A DNA stretch of 64,000 bases from Desulfarculales bacterium UBA702. GTDB taxonomy: Bacteria; Desulfobacterota; Syntrophobacteria; Syntrophobacterales; Syntrophobacteraceae. Made by a program: the position numbers and the translations under genes. The stretch is from contig DBMI01000084.1 of assembly GCA_002298165.1 (NCBI GenBank), forward strand, positions 483-64,482, read 5' to 3'. The first letter of the stretch is position 1, and each line of letters opens with the position of its first letter. Shown here in pieces: positions 51,463 to 61,072 of this stretch. The notes beneath the pieces were generated by a model, which was not told the origin of the DNA, did no database searches, and saw only the letters and a list, made by a program, of their open reading frames with translations.

Positions 51463-52920
51463 ATGGCAAATCTTGGCCAGTTTAACAGGATCTCTGAAAC
51501 GATATGGGAGATACCTAAGGCATATAAGGCGGAGATGCTTGTTCCGGCAAGGATTTACGGCACCGAAAAGCTGGTTCGTGAAATGGATGACGGAGTAATC
51601 GACCAGGTAACAAATGTGGCTGCTTTGCCCGGAATAGTCAAATACGCCTATTGCATGCCCGACGGTCACTGGGGATACGGCTTTCCAATCGGGGGAGTAG
51701 CGGCGATGGATGCTCGCTCGGGGGTGATATCGCCGGGCGGAATAGGTTTTGATGTAAACTGTGGAATGAGGCTCGTGCTAACCAGCCTTACCTTCAATGA
51801 AATCAAGGACCATTTGCGAGAGCTGGTGGACAGGCTTTTCCAGCGCGTTCCGGCAGGGGTCGGGAGCAGCGGGCTTCTAAAAATTACGCAGGATGAATTC
51901 CGCGAAGTCGTTCAGCAGGGAGCGCGCTGGTGCATCAAACATGGGTATGGATGGGAAGAAGACCTGGAGCGCACCGAGGAGTTCGGATGCATCTCCGGGG
52001 CCGATGCCTCAAAGATCAGCAACAGGTCAATTGAACGCGGATACAAGCAGATCGGAACGCTTGGGTCGGGGAACCATTATCTCGAAATCCAGGTAGCCAG
52101 GCCCGAAAATATTTTTGCCCCGGAACTTGCCAGGGCTTTCGGCATCTCCATGCCGGACCAGGTGGTTTTGATGTTTCATTGCGGAAGCCGAGGTTTTGGG
52201 CACCAGGTGGCAACCGATTATCTGCAGACGTTCCTCAAGGTCATGCAAAGCAAGTATGGCGTAAAGATCCTCGACCGTGAGCTGGCATGCGCTCCCTTCA
52301 ATTCGCCAGAGGGCCAGGACTATTTCGCAGCAATGAAATGCGCGATAAATATGTCCTTTGCGAACCGGCAGGTGATACTTCACAGGATACGCGAAGTTTT
52401 CTCGGACGTACTGCACCGGGACCCCGCCGAACTTGGGCTTCACCAGGTCTATGACGTCGCGCACAACACAGCCAAAGTTGAAACCCATGTCGTTGACGGC
52501 AACCCGCGACAGCTTCTCGTGCACCGTAAGGGCGCAACTCGGGCTTTCGGACCTGGAGCAGAGGGCCTTCCGTCCATCTACCGCGAAACCGGCCAGCCGG
52601 TCATAATCGGCGGCAGCATGGAAACCGGTTCATACCTGCTTGCGGGGGTCGAATCGGGGGCCCAGACTTTCTTCAGCACCGCGCACGGCAGCGGCAGGAC
52701 CATGAGCCGTCATCAGGCAAAGAGAATGTTTCATGGCAGAAAGCTCCAGCAGGAAATGGAGCAGCGCGGGATTTATGTCCGTACGGCATCGTGGTCCGGC
52801 CTGGCCGAAGAGGCCGGACCGGCTTACAAGAACATCGACGAAGTAGTAGAAGCGACCGAAGAGGCGGGAATCAGCAGGAGGGTTGCCCGATTCGTTCCGG
52901 TCGGCAATGTAAAGGGCTAG
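51463..52920 (+). CDS. rtcB: RtcB RNA ligase
   Basis: 485 residues. Metal-site motifs: PDGHWGYGFPIGG, GGIGFDVNCGMRL, GSGNHYLEIQ and FHCGSRGFGHQ. The guanylylation His is in the terminal HGSGRTMSRHQA region, with the HRKGATRAFGPG segment. Joins 2',3'-cyclic phosphate or 3'-phosphate RNA ends to 5'-OH using GTP and Mn2+. The next gene is a CobW-type GTPase 68 bp downstream, same strand. No rtcA or archease gene seen. Confidence 0.95.
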   Translation: MANLGQFNRISETIWEIPKAYKAEMLVPARIYGTEKLVREMDDGVIDQVTNVAALPGIVKYAYCMPDGHWGYGFPIGGVAAMDARSGVISPGGIGFDVNCGMRLVLTSLTFNEIKDHLRELVDRLFQRVPAGVGSSGLLKITQDEFREVVQQGARWCIKHGYGWEEDLERTEEFGCISGADASKISNRSIERGYKQIGTLGSGNHYLEIQVARPENIFAPELARAFGISMPDQVVLMFHCGSRGFGHQVATDYLQTFLKVMQSKYGVKILDRELACAPFNSPEGQDYFAAMKCAINMSFANRQVILHRIREVFSDVLHRDPAELGLHQVYDVAHNTAKVETHVVDGNPRQLLVHRKGATRAFGPGAEGLPSIYRETGQPVIIGGSMETGSYLLAGVESGAQTFFSTAHGSGRTMSRHQAKRMFHGRKLQQEMEQRGIYVRTASWSGLAEEAGPAYKNIDEVVEATEEAGISRRVARFVPVGNVKG

Positions 52921-52988
52921 CAGAAGACAAAGACCGGCTCACGTTTCCCAAAAACCCGCCATTCAGTCAACACAACTGGAGATCCAGG

Positions 52989-53870
52989 TTGGACCCGAAA
53001 ACACCCCTCATGCTCGTAACCGGAGGTCTGGGAAGCGGAAAAACTACCCTCGTTCGCCGAATTCTGGATAATGCATCCTGCCGGATTGCCGTGCTCATGA
53101 ATGAATTCGGCGAAATCGCAATAGACAGCGAGGTTATCGCGGGTGAAAACGTCAATATCATCGAACTTGCCGGAGGCTGCGTCTGCTGTTCGATGACCGG
53201 TGAATTCGAAGCGGCCGTAAAAGAAATAATTGAGAAAATCAAGCCCGATCTTATTTTGGTTGAGGCTACCGGAGTTGCCGAATCGGACGCCCTGACCTAT
53301 GAGGTGGAGGACCTTCCCGACGTACGGTTGGACAGCGTGCTCTGTGTCATAGATGCTTTCGCGGATGCCCGGTTCCCCAGCATCGGATATGCATCGCGGA
53401 CGCAAATAGCAGCGGCGGACATCATTCTCATCAACAAGATAGACCTTGTAAGCGCGGATGAAGCTTTAGCCGTGGAAAGCAGAGTTCGAAAGTATAACAG
53501 CCACGCGATCCTGCTGAAGACAACCGGATGCGAGGTGGGCACCGAAATCCTTTTCGGCACGAATATTGGGCCACGGCCCCGGCATTACGTGACCGCCGGT
53601 GAAACTGCATTCGAGTCCTTTTCATGGCAAAGTGACAAAAAGCTCGATTCAGGAAGGTTTGAGGAGTTTGCGCGTGACCTGCCGCCGCGGGTTTTCCGCT
53701 CAAAGGGTTTTGTGATTCTGGACAATGGCGGCCGCCTCTTTAACTTTGTAGCTGGAAGATTCGATTTCGAGGATTTTCCAGCCCAGTCAAACCGGCTGGT
53801 CTTTATCGGAAAAGATCTCGACGCACTTCGGGATGAAATTTTTGAAAAACTTCGGGCCTGCGAAGAGTAA
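52989..53870 (+). CDS. CobW/COG0523-family G3E GTPase metallochaperone
   Basis: 293 residues from the TTG at 52989, 7 nt after a GGAG; the longer frame starting at 52791 lies within rtcB. Walker A GGLGSGKTT, the metal-binding CxCC motif GGCVCC, VEATGVAE switch and G4 NKID. C-terminal CobW_C-like half. The family inserts or delivers Zn, Co, Ni or Fe. Directly downstream of rtcB, so a metal-supply link to that Mn-dependent ligase is possible but unproven. Confidence 0.85.
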   Translation: MDPKTPLMLVTGGLGSGKTTLVRRILDNASCRIAVLMNEFGEIAIDSEVIAGENVNIIELAGGCVCCSMTGEFEAAVKEIIEKIKPDLILVEATGVAESDALTYEVEDLPDVRLDSVLCVIDAFADARFPSIGYASRTQIAAADIILINKIDLVSADEALAVESRVRKYNSHAILLKTTGCEVGTEILFGTNIGPRPRHYVTAGETAFESFSWQSDKKLDSGRFEEFARDLPPRVFRSKGFVILDNGGRLFNFVAGRFDFEDFPAQSNRLVFIGKDLDALRDEIFEKLRACEE

Positions 53871-53949
53871 CGGTGTTGAGGATTGCGATCTTGCCAACCC
53901 TCGCAGCAGTTGCCGGGGACCTCTTTTTAAATCTGTTGGAGGATAGAAC

Positions 53950-56589
53950 ATGGTGGCGTGGAAAAAATGGCTTTCCGCCTTTGTCGGGGTCATATTTGTT
54001 GGTGCTGCCCTGCTACTGGTAACCAGCTTCCTTTCAGCAGGATATTTCGTCGATTACTGGTGGTTCGGCTCCCTGGGCTATGAAAATTATTTCTGGGAAA
54101 GAAAACTCTACCAGTATGCCGTTCTGGTCTCGGTTTCACTCTTGTTCTTCCTGATTTTTTTCCTGAATTTCTGGGTCGCCTCCAGATATCTCGGCACAAC
54201 ACCCCAGCCGGTCACCAGGACTTCCAACCCATCCTCCTTCAGGACATCGAAAAACCTTCTGAAAATGTTTCGCGTCGGCTCGATGTGGGTCTACACCCCC
54301 ATATCGCTGATCCTGGCCGTGGTCGTGGCCCTTCCCATCTACAAACAATGGGAATCTTTTCTGCTCTATATATTCGCACCGGCCGCGGGCACTTCCGATC
54401 CCGTCTACGGAAAGGATGTGAGCTATTATCTTTTCTCTTTTCCCATATACACTTTAATCCAGAAGCGCCTCCTGATTACCTTCTCGATCCTGCTGGTCTG
54501 TCTGCTGGTGCTCTACTGGATGGAAAAACGGATGCTCTCTCACCATGAGCTGCGCCTTCATCGCGGCGCCAGGTTCCACCTGAATTTATTGATCCTGCTG
54601 ATATTTCTAATTGAAGTCTGGGATTTTATTCTCCAACGCTACGGTTTGCTTTATTCGAAAAACCATATGCCGCTTTTTTTCGGCCCCGGCTACATCGAAA
54701 TGAACATTATCGCTCCACTTATCTGGCTTGCCCTCATTTTGCTTGGGATTACGGCCTTTTCGCTCGTCTACTATTTTAATACGCGCAAAGGCCTTACCAT
54801 CCTGGGTGCTTTTGCCGCGGCATTCATACTTGCCACCCTGGTCCGGTACTCGGATTTTATTCCGCGAAATGTAGAAAAATACATCGTCAAACCAAATGAG
54901 ATTTCCAAGGAACGCCCTTATATAGAAAACAACATCAAATCCACCCTCAGCGCGTACAATCTCGATGATGTCGAGGTCCGCAATTTCAGCCCGGAGCGCA
55001 TCCCTTATGACTATGGTACACCCGAGGTAAGGGCTATCCTGAGAAACACTCCAGTATGGGACGGAGACCTTCTGGATGAGGTTTTCAAACAGCTCCAGGA
55101 ACTGCGAACCTACTATGACTTCCCATCTGTCGATGTTGACCGCTACACTGTTAATGACGTTTACCAGCAGGTCTTCCTCTCGGCGCGCGAGATAAATCCC
55201 TCGCAAATACCGGCCGGCGCGCGCAATTGGGTAAACGAGCACCTTACCTATACCCATGGCTATGGGCCCGTCATGACGCCGGCCGGCCAGGGAGGGGATG
55301 AACCGATTGTCTGGTTTATTCGCGGAATCCCGCCGGAATCGGATTTTGGTTTCAGGATCGAGCAGCCCGGCATCTATTTTGGTGAGATCACTGGAAGAGA
55401 TTATATAATTGCACCGAATGAAGCCGGCGAGATAGACTACCCGAAGGGGGAGACAAACGTTCTTACCAGCTATAGCGGCAAGGGAGGCGTTCCGATGCAC
55501 TCCCTTTTCAGGCGGATGATCTTCTCCGCATTTTTCGCTGACAGGAACATTTTATTTACCACGAAGACGACCCCGCAGAGCAGAATCTTCTTCCGCCAAA
55601 ACATCCGGGAAAGGATCAAAACCCTTGTGCCATACCTGGCCCTGGACCGCGATCCCTATCTGGTCGTCACGGAGAAAAGACTCTACTGGATTCAGGATGC
55701 TTTTACATCATCTGATCTCTACCCGGCATCGACTCGCCAAAAAACAGCATGGGGCGATATCAACTACATCCGCAACTCGGTTAAAATCGTGGTGGATGCC
55801 TATGACGGATCGGTCGACCTCTATATCTTCGACCCCAATGATCCAATAATCAGGGCATACAGCCGGATCTACCCGGGGCTTTTCAAAAATTCCAGTCAAA
55901 TGCCCGCGGAACTGAGACCACATGTTCGATACCCGCAGGATTTGTTCGAGTTCCAGATGAAAATGTATGCTGCGTACCATCAAATCGACCCAGAAGTATT
56001 TTACCAGCAGGAGGACATGTGGGAATTCGCCAAAACCTACAAGGGTCAGGAATCAATCGAGATGAAACCCTATTACCTCACACTCGACCTCGTGCAGCCC
56101 GACCGGTTCGATTTCCTTCTCCTGGTTCCTATGAGCCCGATCGGGCGAAGCAACTTGAGGGCGCTCGCCATAGCAGGCTGCGACGCCCCAAATTACGGCA
56201 GGATAATCATCTACAACTTCCCGAAGGGAGAACTCGTCTTCGGCCCCTCCCAGATATACGCACTGATTAACCAGGACACCAGGATCTCCGAGCAGTTCAC
56301 GCTATGGGACCAGGCGGGCTCCGAGGTAGCCAGGGGCAAGATGAGAATCCTGCCGATCGGAAAGGTAATCCTCTATGTTCAGCCCGTATATTTGAGGTCT
56401 TCAACCAGGCTCAAGATCCCGGAATTGAAGCGCATCATAGTGAGCCAGGGGCAGATGGTTGTCATGGAACCTTCCCTCGAGGAGGCTTACGCTAAACTGC
56501 TGGCACGGATGAAAACCGAGGTCGAGAAGGTGGACAAGCGCTTCGCACCACTGCTTCCGCAAGGGCAATCGGAGGGAGCACCCCGGTAG
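53950..56589 (+). CDS. UPF0182-family large membrane protein
   Basis: 879 residues. Seven or so N-terminal transmembrane helices (to about residue 300), beginning with the family pattern SAGYFVDYWWFGSLGYENYFW. A large soluble region (about 310-879) follows, with RPYIENNIKSTLSAYNLDDVE, GYGPVMTPA and LPYLALDRDPYLVV. COG1615; function unknown. Good GGAGG before ATG; 79 bp after the CobW-type gene. Confidence 0.93.
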   Translation: MVAWKKWLSAFVGVIFVGAALLLVTSFLSAGYFVDYWWFGSLGYENYFWERKLYQYAVLVSVSLLFFLIFFLNFWVASRYLGTTPQPVTRTSNPSSFRTSKNLLKMFRVGSMWVYTPISLILAVVVALPIYKQWESFLLYIFAPAAGTSDPVYGKDVSYYLFSFPIYTLIQKRLLITFSILLVCLLVLYWMEKRMLSHHELRLHRGARFHLNLLILLIFLIEVWDFILQRYGLLYSKNHMPLFFGPGYIEMNIIAPLIWLALILLGITAFSLVYYFNTRKGLTILGAFAAAFILATLVRYSDFIPRNVEKYIVKPNEISKERPYIENNIKSTLSAYNLDDVEVRNFSPERIPYDYGTPEVRAILRNTPVWDGDLLDEVFKQLQELRTYYDFPSVDVDRYTVNDVYQQVFLSAREINPSQIPAGARNWVNEHLTYTHGYGPVMTPAGQGGDEPIVWFIRGIPPESDFGFRIEQPGIYFGEITGRDYIIAPNEAGEIDYPKGETNVLTSYSGKGGVPMHSLFRRMIFSAFFADRNILFTTKTTPQSRIFFRQNIRERIKTLVPYLALDRDPYLVVTEKRLYWIQDAFTSSDLYPASTRQKTAWGDINYIRNSVKIVVDAYDGSVDLYIFDPNDPIIRAYSRIYPGLFKNSSQMPAELRPHVRYPQDLFEFQMKMYAAYHQIDPEVFYQQEDMWEFAKTYKGQESIEMKPYYLTLDLVQPDRFDFLLLVPMSPIGRSNLRALAIAGCDAPNYGRIIIYNFPKGELVFGPSQIYALINQDTRISEQFTLWDQAGSEVARGKMRILPIGKVILYVQPVYLRSSTRLKIPELKRIIVSQGQMVVMEPSLEEAYAKLLARMKTEVEKVDKRFAPLLPQGQSEGAPR

Positions 56590-56945
56590 CGAAAAGGGCT
56601 CCCAACCCCTTTCTCCGCATTGCTGGAAGCTGTCGCAGCAGGTCGGAGCGAAAAAATACCTGTATTGTTGCGTTACTGTAGGCTAAAATGTCAATTACTT
56701 GCCCATGGACGGATTTTTTTCCGGTATACATCAGGTCCATCGAGGCATCAATTAGCCCGGTTTGAGAAACTCACCCGAGATTATAGCTATAAATACATTT
56801 TGCCTATATTTTCTCTGGAATGGTGCTCCCGGCCCTCCATAGGTTGCATGGCCAGTTAGCCCTTTTTCTTTCCTCACTATGGTGGTAAAATAGTATTGCT
56901 CCACATCTCCAGGTCTGGCAGGCTCCGAAAGCAGGGAGGAAATTA
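56590..56945. other. Intergenic region upstream of carD
   Basis: 356 bp, no gene. Contains AT-rich stretches (for example around 56780-56815 and TAAAAT near 56888) that could be promoter elements of carD; none is convincing. Confidence 0.4.
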
Positions 56946-57425
56946 ATGTTTAAAATCGGCGATCTGGCTGTTTACCCAGCACACGGCGTGGGAAAGATAG
57001 AATCGATCGAATCGAAGAGCATCGGGGGCAGAAATCAAGACTTTTATATAATGCGCATCCTCGAAAATGATATGAAAATCATGATCCCCGTCCCGAACGC
57101 CGAAACAGTCGGATTGCGAGGGTTGATCACACAAACCGACATCCCTCGGGTTTTCGATATTTTATTGCGGCGGGAAGTATCCGTTAATGGAGGGACTTGG
57201 AACCGTCGCTACCGCGAGTATATGGAAAAGATCAAAACCGGGTCGATTTATGAACTCGCGGAAGTCCTGCGGGACCTTACCGTGTTGAAGGGAGACAAGG
57301 AGCTGTCTTTCGGCGAGAGGAAGATGCTGGACACGGCAAGGACTCTCCTTCTAAAGGAACTTTCGATCGTTCAGGAAACTACCGAGGATGATATAGAAAG
57401 ATCCATATTCGAACTACTTAGATAG
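56946..57425 (+). CDS. carD: CarD-family RNA polymerase-binding regulator
   Basis: 159 residues. The N-terminal Tudor-like RNAP-interaction domain reads FKIGDLAVYPAHGVGKIESIE; the C-terminal helical DNA-contact domain starts near WNRRYREYMEK and contains LAEVLRDL and LSFGERKMLDTA. Stabilises the open promoter complex in the families studied. Followed after 131 bp by the PIN/TRAM gene, a common pairing in this phylum. Confidence 0.94.
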   Translation: MFKIGDLAVYPAHGVGKIESIESKSIGGRNQDFYIMRILENDMKIMIPVPNAETVGLRGLITQTDIPRVFDILLRREVSVNGGTWNRRYREYMEKIKTGSIYELAEVLRDLTVLKGDKELSFGERKMLDTARTLLLKELSIVQETTEDDIERSIFELLR

Positions 57426-57556
57426 GCCCTCGCCGGGCGATGTTCCTTCCCGAATATCCTTTTATTTCGCAGATCAAATCCGGAAGTTTTAAACCTTCCC
57501 CGGACTGGCGTTTTCGTGCCTGTACCCGCATCTTTAAAGAAAGGGGGTGAGATGAT

Positions 57557-58582
57557 TTGAAATGGGGTTGGCTTGTTTTCAAACTGGCGCTGATCGTTAT
57601 TTGCGCCTTTGGCGGGTACCTGATTGCCGACCAACTGATGTTGACTACGTTTGCCGGCCATCCTTGGGTACCCTGGGCAGGAGTGTTGTCGGGAATTTTA
57701 TTCGCTCTCGGCGCTCTCTCATTTGAAAAGCTGATTAAACGAATCCCGCTCAAAGTTCTTGCAGGCGGGACAATTGGACTCGCACTGGGCCTTTTAATGG
57801 CAAAACTCATCGGTTTTGCCTTCGCCAGCGTCCAGAACACAACGATAAGCGTTGTTATCTACGTCATTTTATCCTGTATTTTTGGTTATATCGGAATTGT
57901 ACTGGGCACTTTTAAAATTGATGAGTTTCGCATTCCTAACTGGACCAGGGTTGCTCACCGCGGCAATCCTCTGACTAAAATCCTCGATACCAGCGTGATA
58001 ATCGACGGCCGGATTGCGGATATCGTCGAAACGGGTTTTTTGGGTGGTGTGCTGGTAATACCTGAGTTTGTACTCCAGGAATTGCAGCATATAGCTGACA
58101 GTCCTGACCCGACCAGACGAGTTCGAGGGCGGCGGGGACTTGATATAATCAAGCGCCTGCAGCAGGAAAAGACCGTTGAGGTCAAGATAGACAGGCAGGA
58201 TTTCGAAAACATCAATGAGGTTGACGCAAAGCTTGTTGCCCTGGGGCTCAGGCTTAACGCCAAGATCGTCACCAACGATTACAATTTATCGAAGGTTGCC
58301 GAAGTGCAGGGAATTCGCGTGCTTAACATCAACCAACTCGCCAATGCGCTAAAACCGGTGGTTCTGCCGGGCGAGGTGCTCCGACTCCAGATCCTGAAGG
58401 AAGGAAAGGAGCAGGGCCAGGGAATCGCTTATCTTGAAGACGGAACCATGGTTGTCGTGGAAAACGCGAGCAGGCATCTTGGCAAGGAAGTTGAGGTCTC
58501 GGTTACCAGTATTCTCCAGACCACTGCCGGCCGCCTGATCTTTACAACGTTAAAGGACTCAGACATCGCCCGCCAGCATTGA
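57557..58582 (+). CDS. YacL-like membrane protein with PIN and TRAM domains
   Basis: 341 residues. Four N-terminal transmembrane helices (about 5-115), then a PIN nuclease domain (about 140-255) with acidic residues in LDTSVIIDGRIAD, IPEFVLQELQ and TNDYNLSKVAE, and a C-terminal TRAM domain (about 275-335; GKEQGQGIAYLEDGTMVVVENAS). TTG start behind GGGGGTGA. A membrane-bound RNase-like role is inferred. Probably co-transcribed with carD. Confidence 0.92.
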   Translation: MKWGWLVFKLALIVICAFGGYLIADQLMLTTFAGHPWVPWAGVLSGILFALGALSFEKLIKRIPLKVLAGGTIGLALGLLMAKLIGFAFASVQNTTISVVIYVILSCIFGYIGIVLGTFKIDEFRIPNWTRVAHRGNPLTKILDTSVIIDGRIADIVETGFLGGVLVIPEFVLQELQHIADSPDPTRRVRGRRGLDIIKRLQQEKTVEVKIDRQDFENINEVDAKLVALGLRLNAKIVTNDYNLSKVAEVQGIRVLNINQLANALKPVVLPGEVLRLQILKEGKEQGQGIAYLEDGTMVVVENASRHLGKEVEVSVTSILQTTAGRLIFTTLKDSDIARQH

Positions 58583-58607
58583 GGGGTGGGTTCTTTCCGA
58601 ATTTTAG

Positions 58608-58629
58608 TGGCGCGCTTCTCGGCGCGCCA
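58608..58629 (+). terminator. Intrinsic terminator after the PIN/TRAM gene
   Basis: TGGCGCGC-TTCTCG-GCGCGCCA, perfect 8-bp stem, followed by TTTTCTTT. Confidence 0.85.
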
Positions 58630-58830
58630 TTTTCTTTCCCTCGCACTTACCCCGAATCTCTCCATAAAAAAATCCGCGATTTGTAAACTAATTTTTGTCT
58701 GCGCACGTTATCTAAGTAAAAGTGCTCTTCCCGGATTTGCGGTTTGCAAGCGGGATAAAGTGGAATATTAATATAGCCGTACGACAAGGGGGAGAAGATC
58801 CATTATTCCACGGGATACGCGCTGTTAGCG

Positions 58831-59487
58831 ATGACCTATCCGGAAGACGCAGAATCGGGGACCTCACCCGCTCCTGGCAGTATAAACCAGGTTTCGGTTC
58901 TTGTTGACCGGGCCAGGGCGGGGGACAGGAATGCCTTCGAGGAGCTGATCGTATTATATCAGAGCGAAGTCTTCCGGCTGGCGTTTTTCCGCACCCGTTC
59001 CCGCATGGATTCGGAAGACCTCGTGCAGGACATCTTCCTGGCCGCTTTCAGATATCTCCCCCAATTAAAGGATTCCGACAAATTTCGTCCGTGGCTTTAC
59101 CGGATAGCCCTTAACAGGGTCAGGGATTTTCATCGGAAGAAAAAGTTCCTGAGCTTTTTTGGCCTATCGGACGGCCAGAGCGAGTCCGATCAGGCCGATG
59201 TCGCTCCTCATCTGAATCCAAGCGCACTCGACAAGGTTATCCGAAATGAATTCTGGGAACATGTAAAGCAACTTTCAAAGCGGTTCTCACCAATGGAAAG
59301 AGAGGTTTTCTTCCTCCGGTTCGTTGACAATTTCAACCTGAGGGAAATTGCCGAGGTACTAAAGAAAAGTGAAAGCGCTGTAAAAACCCACCTTTACAGG
59401 GCTATAAAAAAATTTAGGGATGACTCGGCAATGGTGGATTTCCTGAAAGGAGAAGGACATGGCGAAACAGATGGCAGGCCATCTTGA
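58831..59487 (+). CDS. ECF (RpoE-type) sigma factor
   Basis: 218 residues. Region 2 (ELIVLYQSEVFRLAFFRTR...EDLVQDIFLAAFRYL...KFRPWLYRIALNRVRD) and region 4 (LSKRFSPMEREVFFLRFV...LREIAEVLKKSESAVKTHLYRAIKK) are complete. First gene of a three-gene cassette with a membrane anti-sigma protein (29-bp overlap) and a CpxP-like protein, so envelope-stress sensing is likely. Confidence 0.94.
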   Translation: MTYPEDAESGTSPAPGSINQVSVLVDRARAGDRNAFEELIVLYQSEVFRLAFFRTRSRMDSEDLVQDIFLAAFRYLPQLKDSDKFRPWLYRIALNRVRDFHRKKKFLSFFGLSDGQSESDQADVAPHLNPSALDKVIRNEFWEHVKQLSKRFSPMEREVFFLRFVDNFNLREIAEVLKKSESAVKTHLYRAIKKFRDDSAMVDFLKGEGHGETDGRPS

Positions 59488-59992
59488 CGAAGAGAGGATA
59501 ATCGAGGCAATCGTGGAGGAGCGGGAATTGGAATTCTCAGACCGCCTCCACTTGAGCGAATGCCCCGAGTGCCGCGCCCAAAAGGAGGCCATTGAGCGGG
59601 AACTGTCCATTTTTAGCAAGTTTTCCAGCGAAGTTGCGGCTCTGCCATTTAGAAAGCCAATCCTCGCTGCTCCTGAACCCTGCTCTTTTCAGCGGATTTG
59701 GAAAATTCGCCCATCAATGGGTATGGGCCTTGTCACAGCTTCGTTGATGGCGCTCTTTCTAATTCCTCAGTTTATGGATTTGCATAAATCAGTCAAGAGC
59801 GCGCCAATGGAGAAAATCTACCTGGAAATGCTCCAGGATGAAAGATTCATGGCCGAAATTGAAAATCTCGAGGAAAACCCCCTACCCCGGTTCTATGTGG
59901 ATATATCCGATTTCGACCAGGACGGACTTGACGACCCACAGAAACAAGATAGCAGATTGCCAAATGTTGTGGATGATAAGGCTGTCACCTAA
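59459..59992 (+). CDS. Membrane anti-sigma factor with zinc-finger motif
   Basis: 177 residues. The N-terminal cytoplasmic part has the ZAS-type pattern HLSECPECRAQ (HxxxCxxC) typical of anti-sigma proteins. One transmembrane segment (about 86-104), then an acidic periplasmic tail. Overlaps the sigma-factor gene by 29 bp. Expected to hold the ECF sigma inactive until an envelope signal arrives. Confidence 0.85.
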   Translation: MAKQMAGHLDEERIIEAIVEERELEFSDRLHLSECPECRAQKEAIERELSIFSKFSSEVAALPFRKPILAAPEPCSFQRIWKIRPSMGMGLVTASLMALFLIPQFMDLHKSVKSAPMEKIYLEMLQDERFMAEIENLEENPLPRFYVDISDFDQDGLDDPQKQDSRLPNVVDDKAVT

Positions 59993-60010
59993 AGAGGGCG
60001 AGTCTGAAAC

Positions 60011-60427
60011 ATGCTCAGGAAAATTACCATATTACTGCTCATCTCCGCATTCATCCTCGCCCCTTCAATTTGCGGGGGATCCGAGATACCTCCCGGCAAG
60101 TGGTGGCGGGTCCCCTATTTCTCGGATGCGTTGAGTATAACGGATCAGCAAAAGAACGAACTCGACAATCTTTTTGACGAAAATCGCCAAAAACTTGCAG
60201 ACCTTAAGAAGCAACTCGAACAGGAAAGTCGTGACCTTGACTCGATGATCCAGCAAAAGGACCTGAATGAGAAGGCCGCTGCCGCTCAGATGAAAACACT
60301 GGAGAGCACCAGGAACAAACTCTCCGCAACCCGCTTCAGCTACTCGCTCGAAGTGCGAAAACTCCTCGGCCACGATCGCTTCCAGCAACTCAGGACCCTG
60401 TACAGGAACTGGCAGGGGGGAAAATAA
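60011..60427 (+). CDS. Spy/CpxP-like periplasmic protein
   Basis: 138 residues with a signal peptide (cleavage near residue 21). The mature part is helical, with LSITDQQKNELDNLF (LTxxQ-like) and a second copy-like segment near LLGHDRFQQLRTLY, as in CpxP, Spy and the CnrX-type metal sensors. Third gene of the sigma/anti-sigma cassette (18-bp gap), so it probably acts as the periplasmic sensor or chaperone. Confidence 0.82.
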   Translation: MLRKITILLLISAFILAPSICGGSEIPPGKWWRVPYFSDALSITDQQKNELDNLFDENRQKLADLKKQLEQESRDLDSMIQQKDLNEKAAAAQMKTLESTRNKLSATRFSYSLEVRKLLGHDRFQQLRTLYRNWQGGK

Positions 60428-61072
60428 CTGCTCGCATAGTCTCTCCGCAAAGATCCTCTACATTGTGTGCACACCAGATACCGCTTCTGTAACATTGGTT
60501 GGCTGCGGCTTTGGCTTTCTCTGATTCATTCAGTCTGCAAACAGTTGAACGCCAAACCCAATCTTTGGGCAATCGCGCGCTCATTCGGCATCGAAAATTC
60601 TGCGTAGTTCAATCCTTGCATCCTGATTCCCAATCTTAAAAACCCTCACTGATAGCAGTCGCTCATCACTGTAGATCAAATCCTTTACAATTTTTTACAA
60701 TTATCATTGCCTCTGATAACAAATTTTCCTGAAACGAGTAGACACTTCTGCCTTTTTCCTCGTCATTTCAACAGCTTATAGAGAGAAAAATTATAAGTAA
60801 AACTAAGTACTACAATCATCGAGGATGATTAAAATAGATACAGAAGACTCAAACTCATTACGATTCGGCTCGGGCAATGGAGTGTAAACCAAGGAAAACC
60901 GGTATCTGAAACAATCTCTGGAAAATCAGGCAGAAGCTGCAAATTATTTCACAAGCAATTGAGAATGGTACAACAAGACCGGCCACCGAAACCCAAGCAG
61001 AATCATTGCGGGGCCCGGGGATTTATTAAGAGGGAACGCTTCCCAACCCGCCGGGCCAAGGGGGCGGGGAAA
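60428..61072. other. Intergenic region upstream of prkA
   Basis: 645 bp, AT-rich around 60680-60850. No gene recognised and no convincing -24/-12 or -35/-10 element. The frame entering prkA from 60959 is not supported as coding. Confidence 0.45.

Noticed and set aside
52791..52988. N-terminal extension of the CobW-type protein into rtcB
   Set aside because: The extension is Arg-rich antiphase rtcB sequence; the TTG at 52989 has a ribosome site and the Walker A motif starts soon after it.
54607..55500. 297-codon minus-strand frame
   Set aside because: Antisense of the UPF0182 gene; no family motif or ribosome site.
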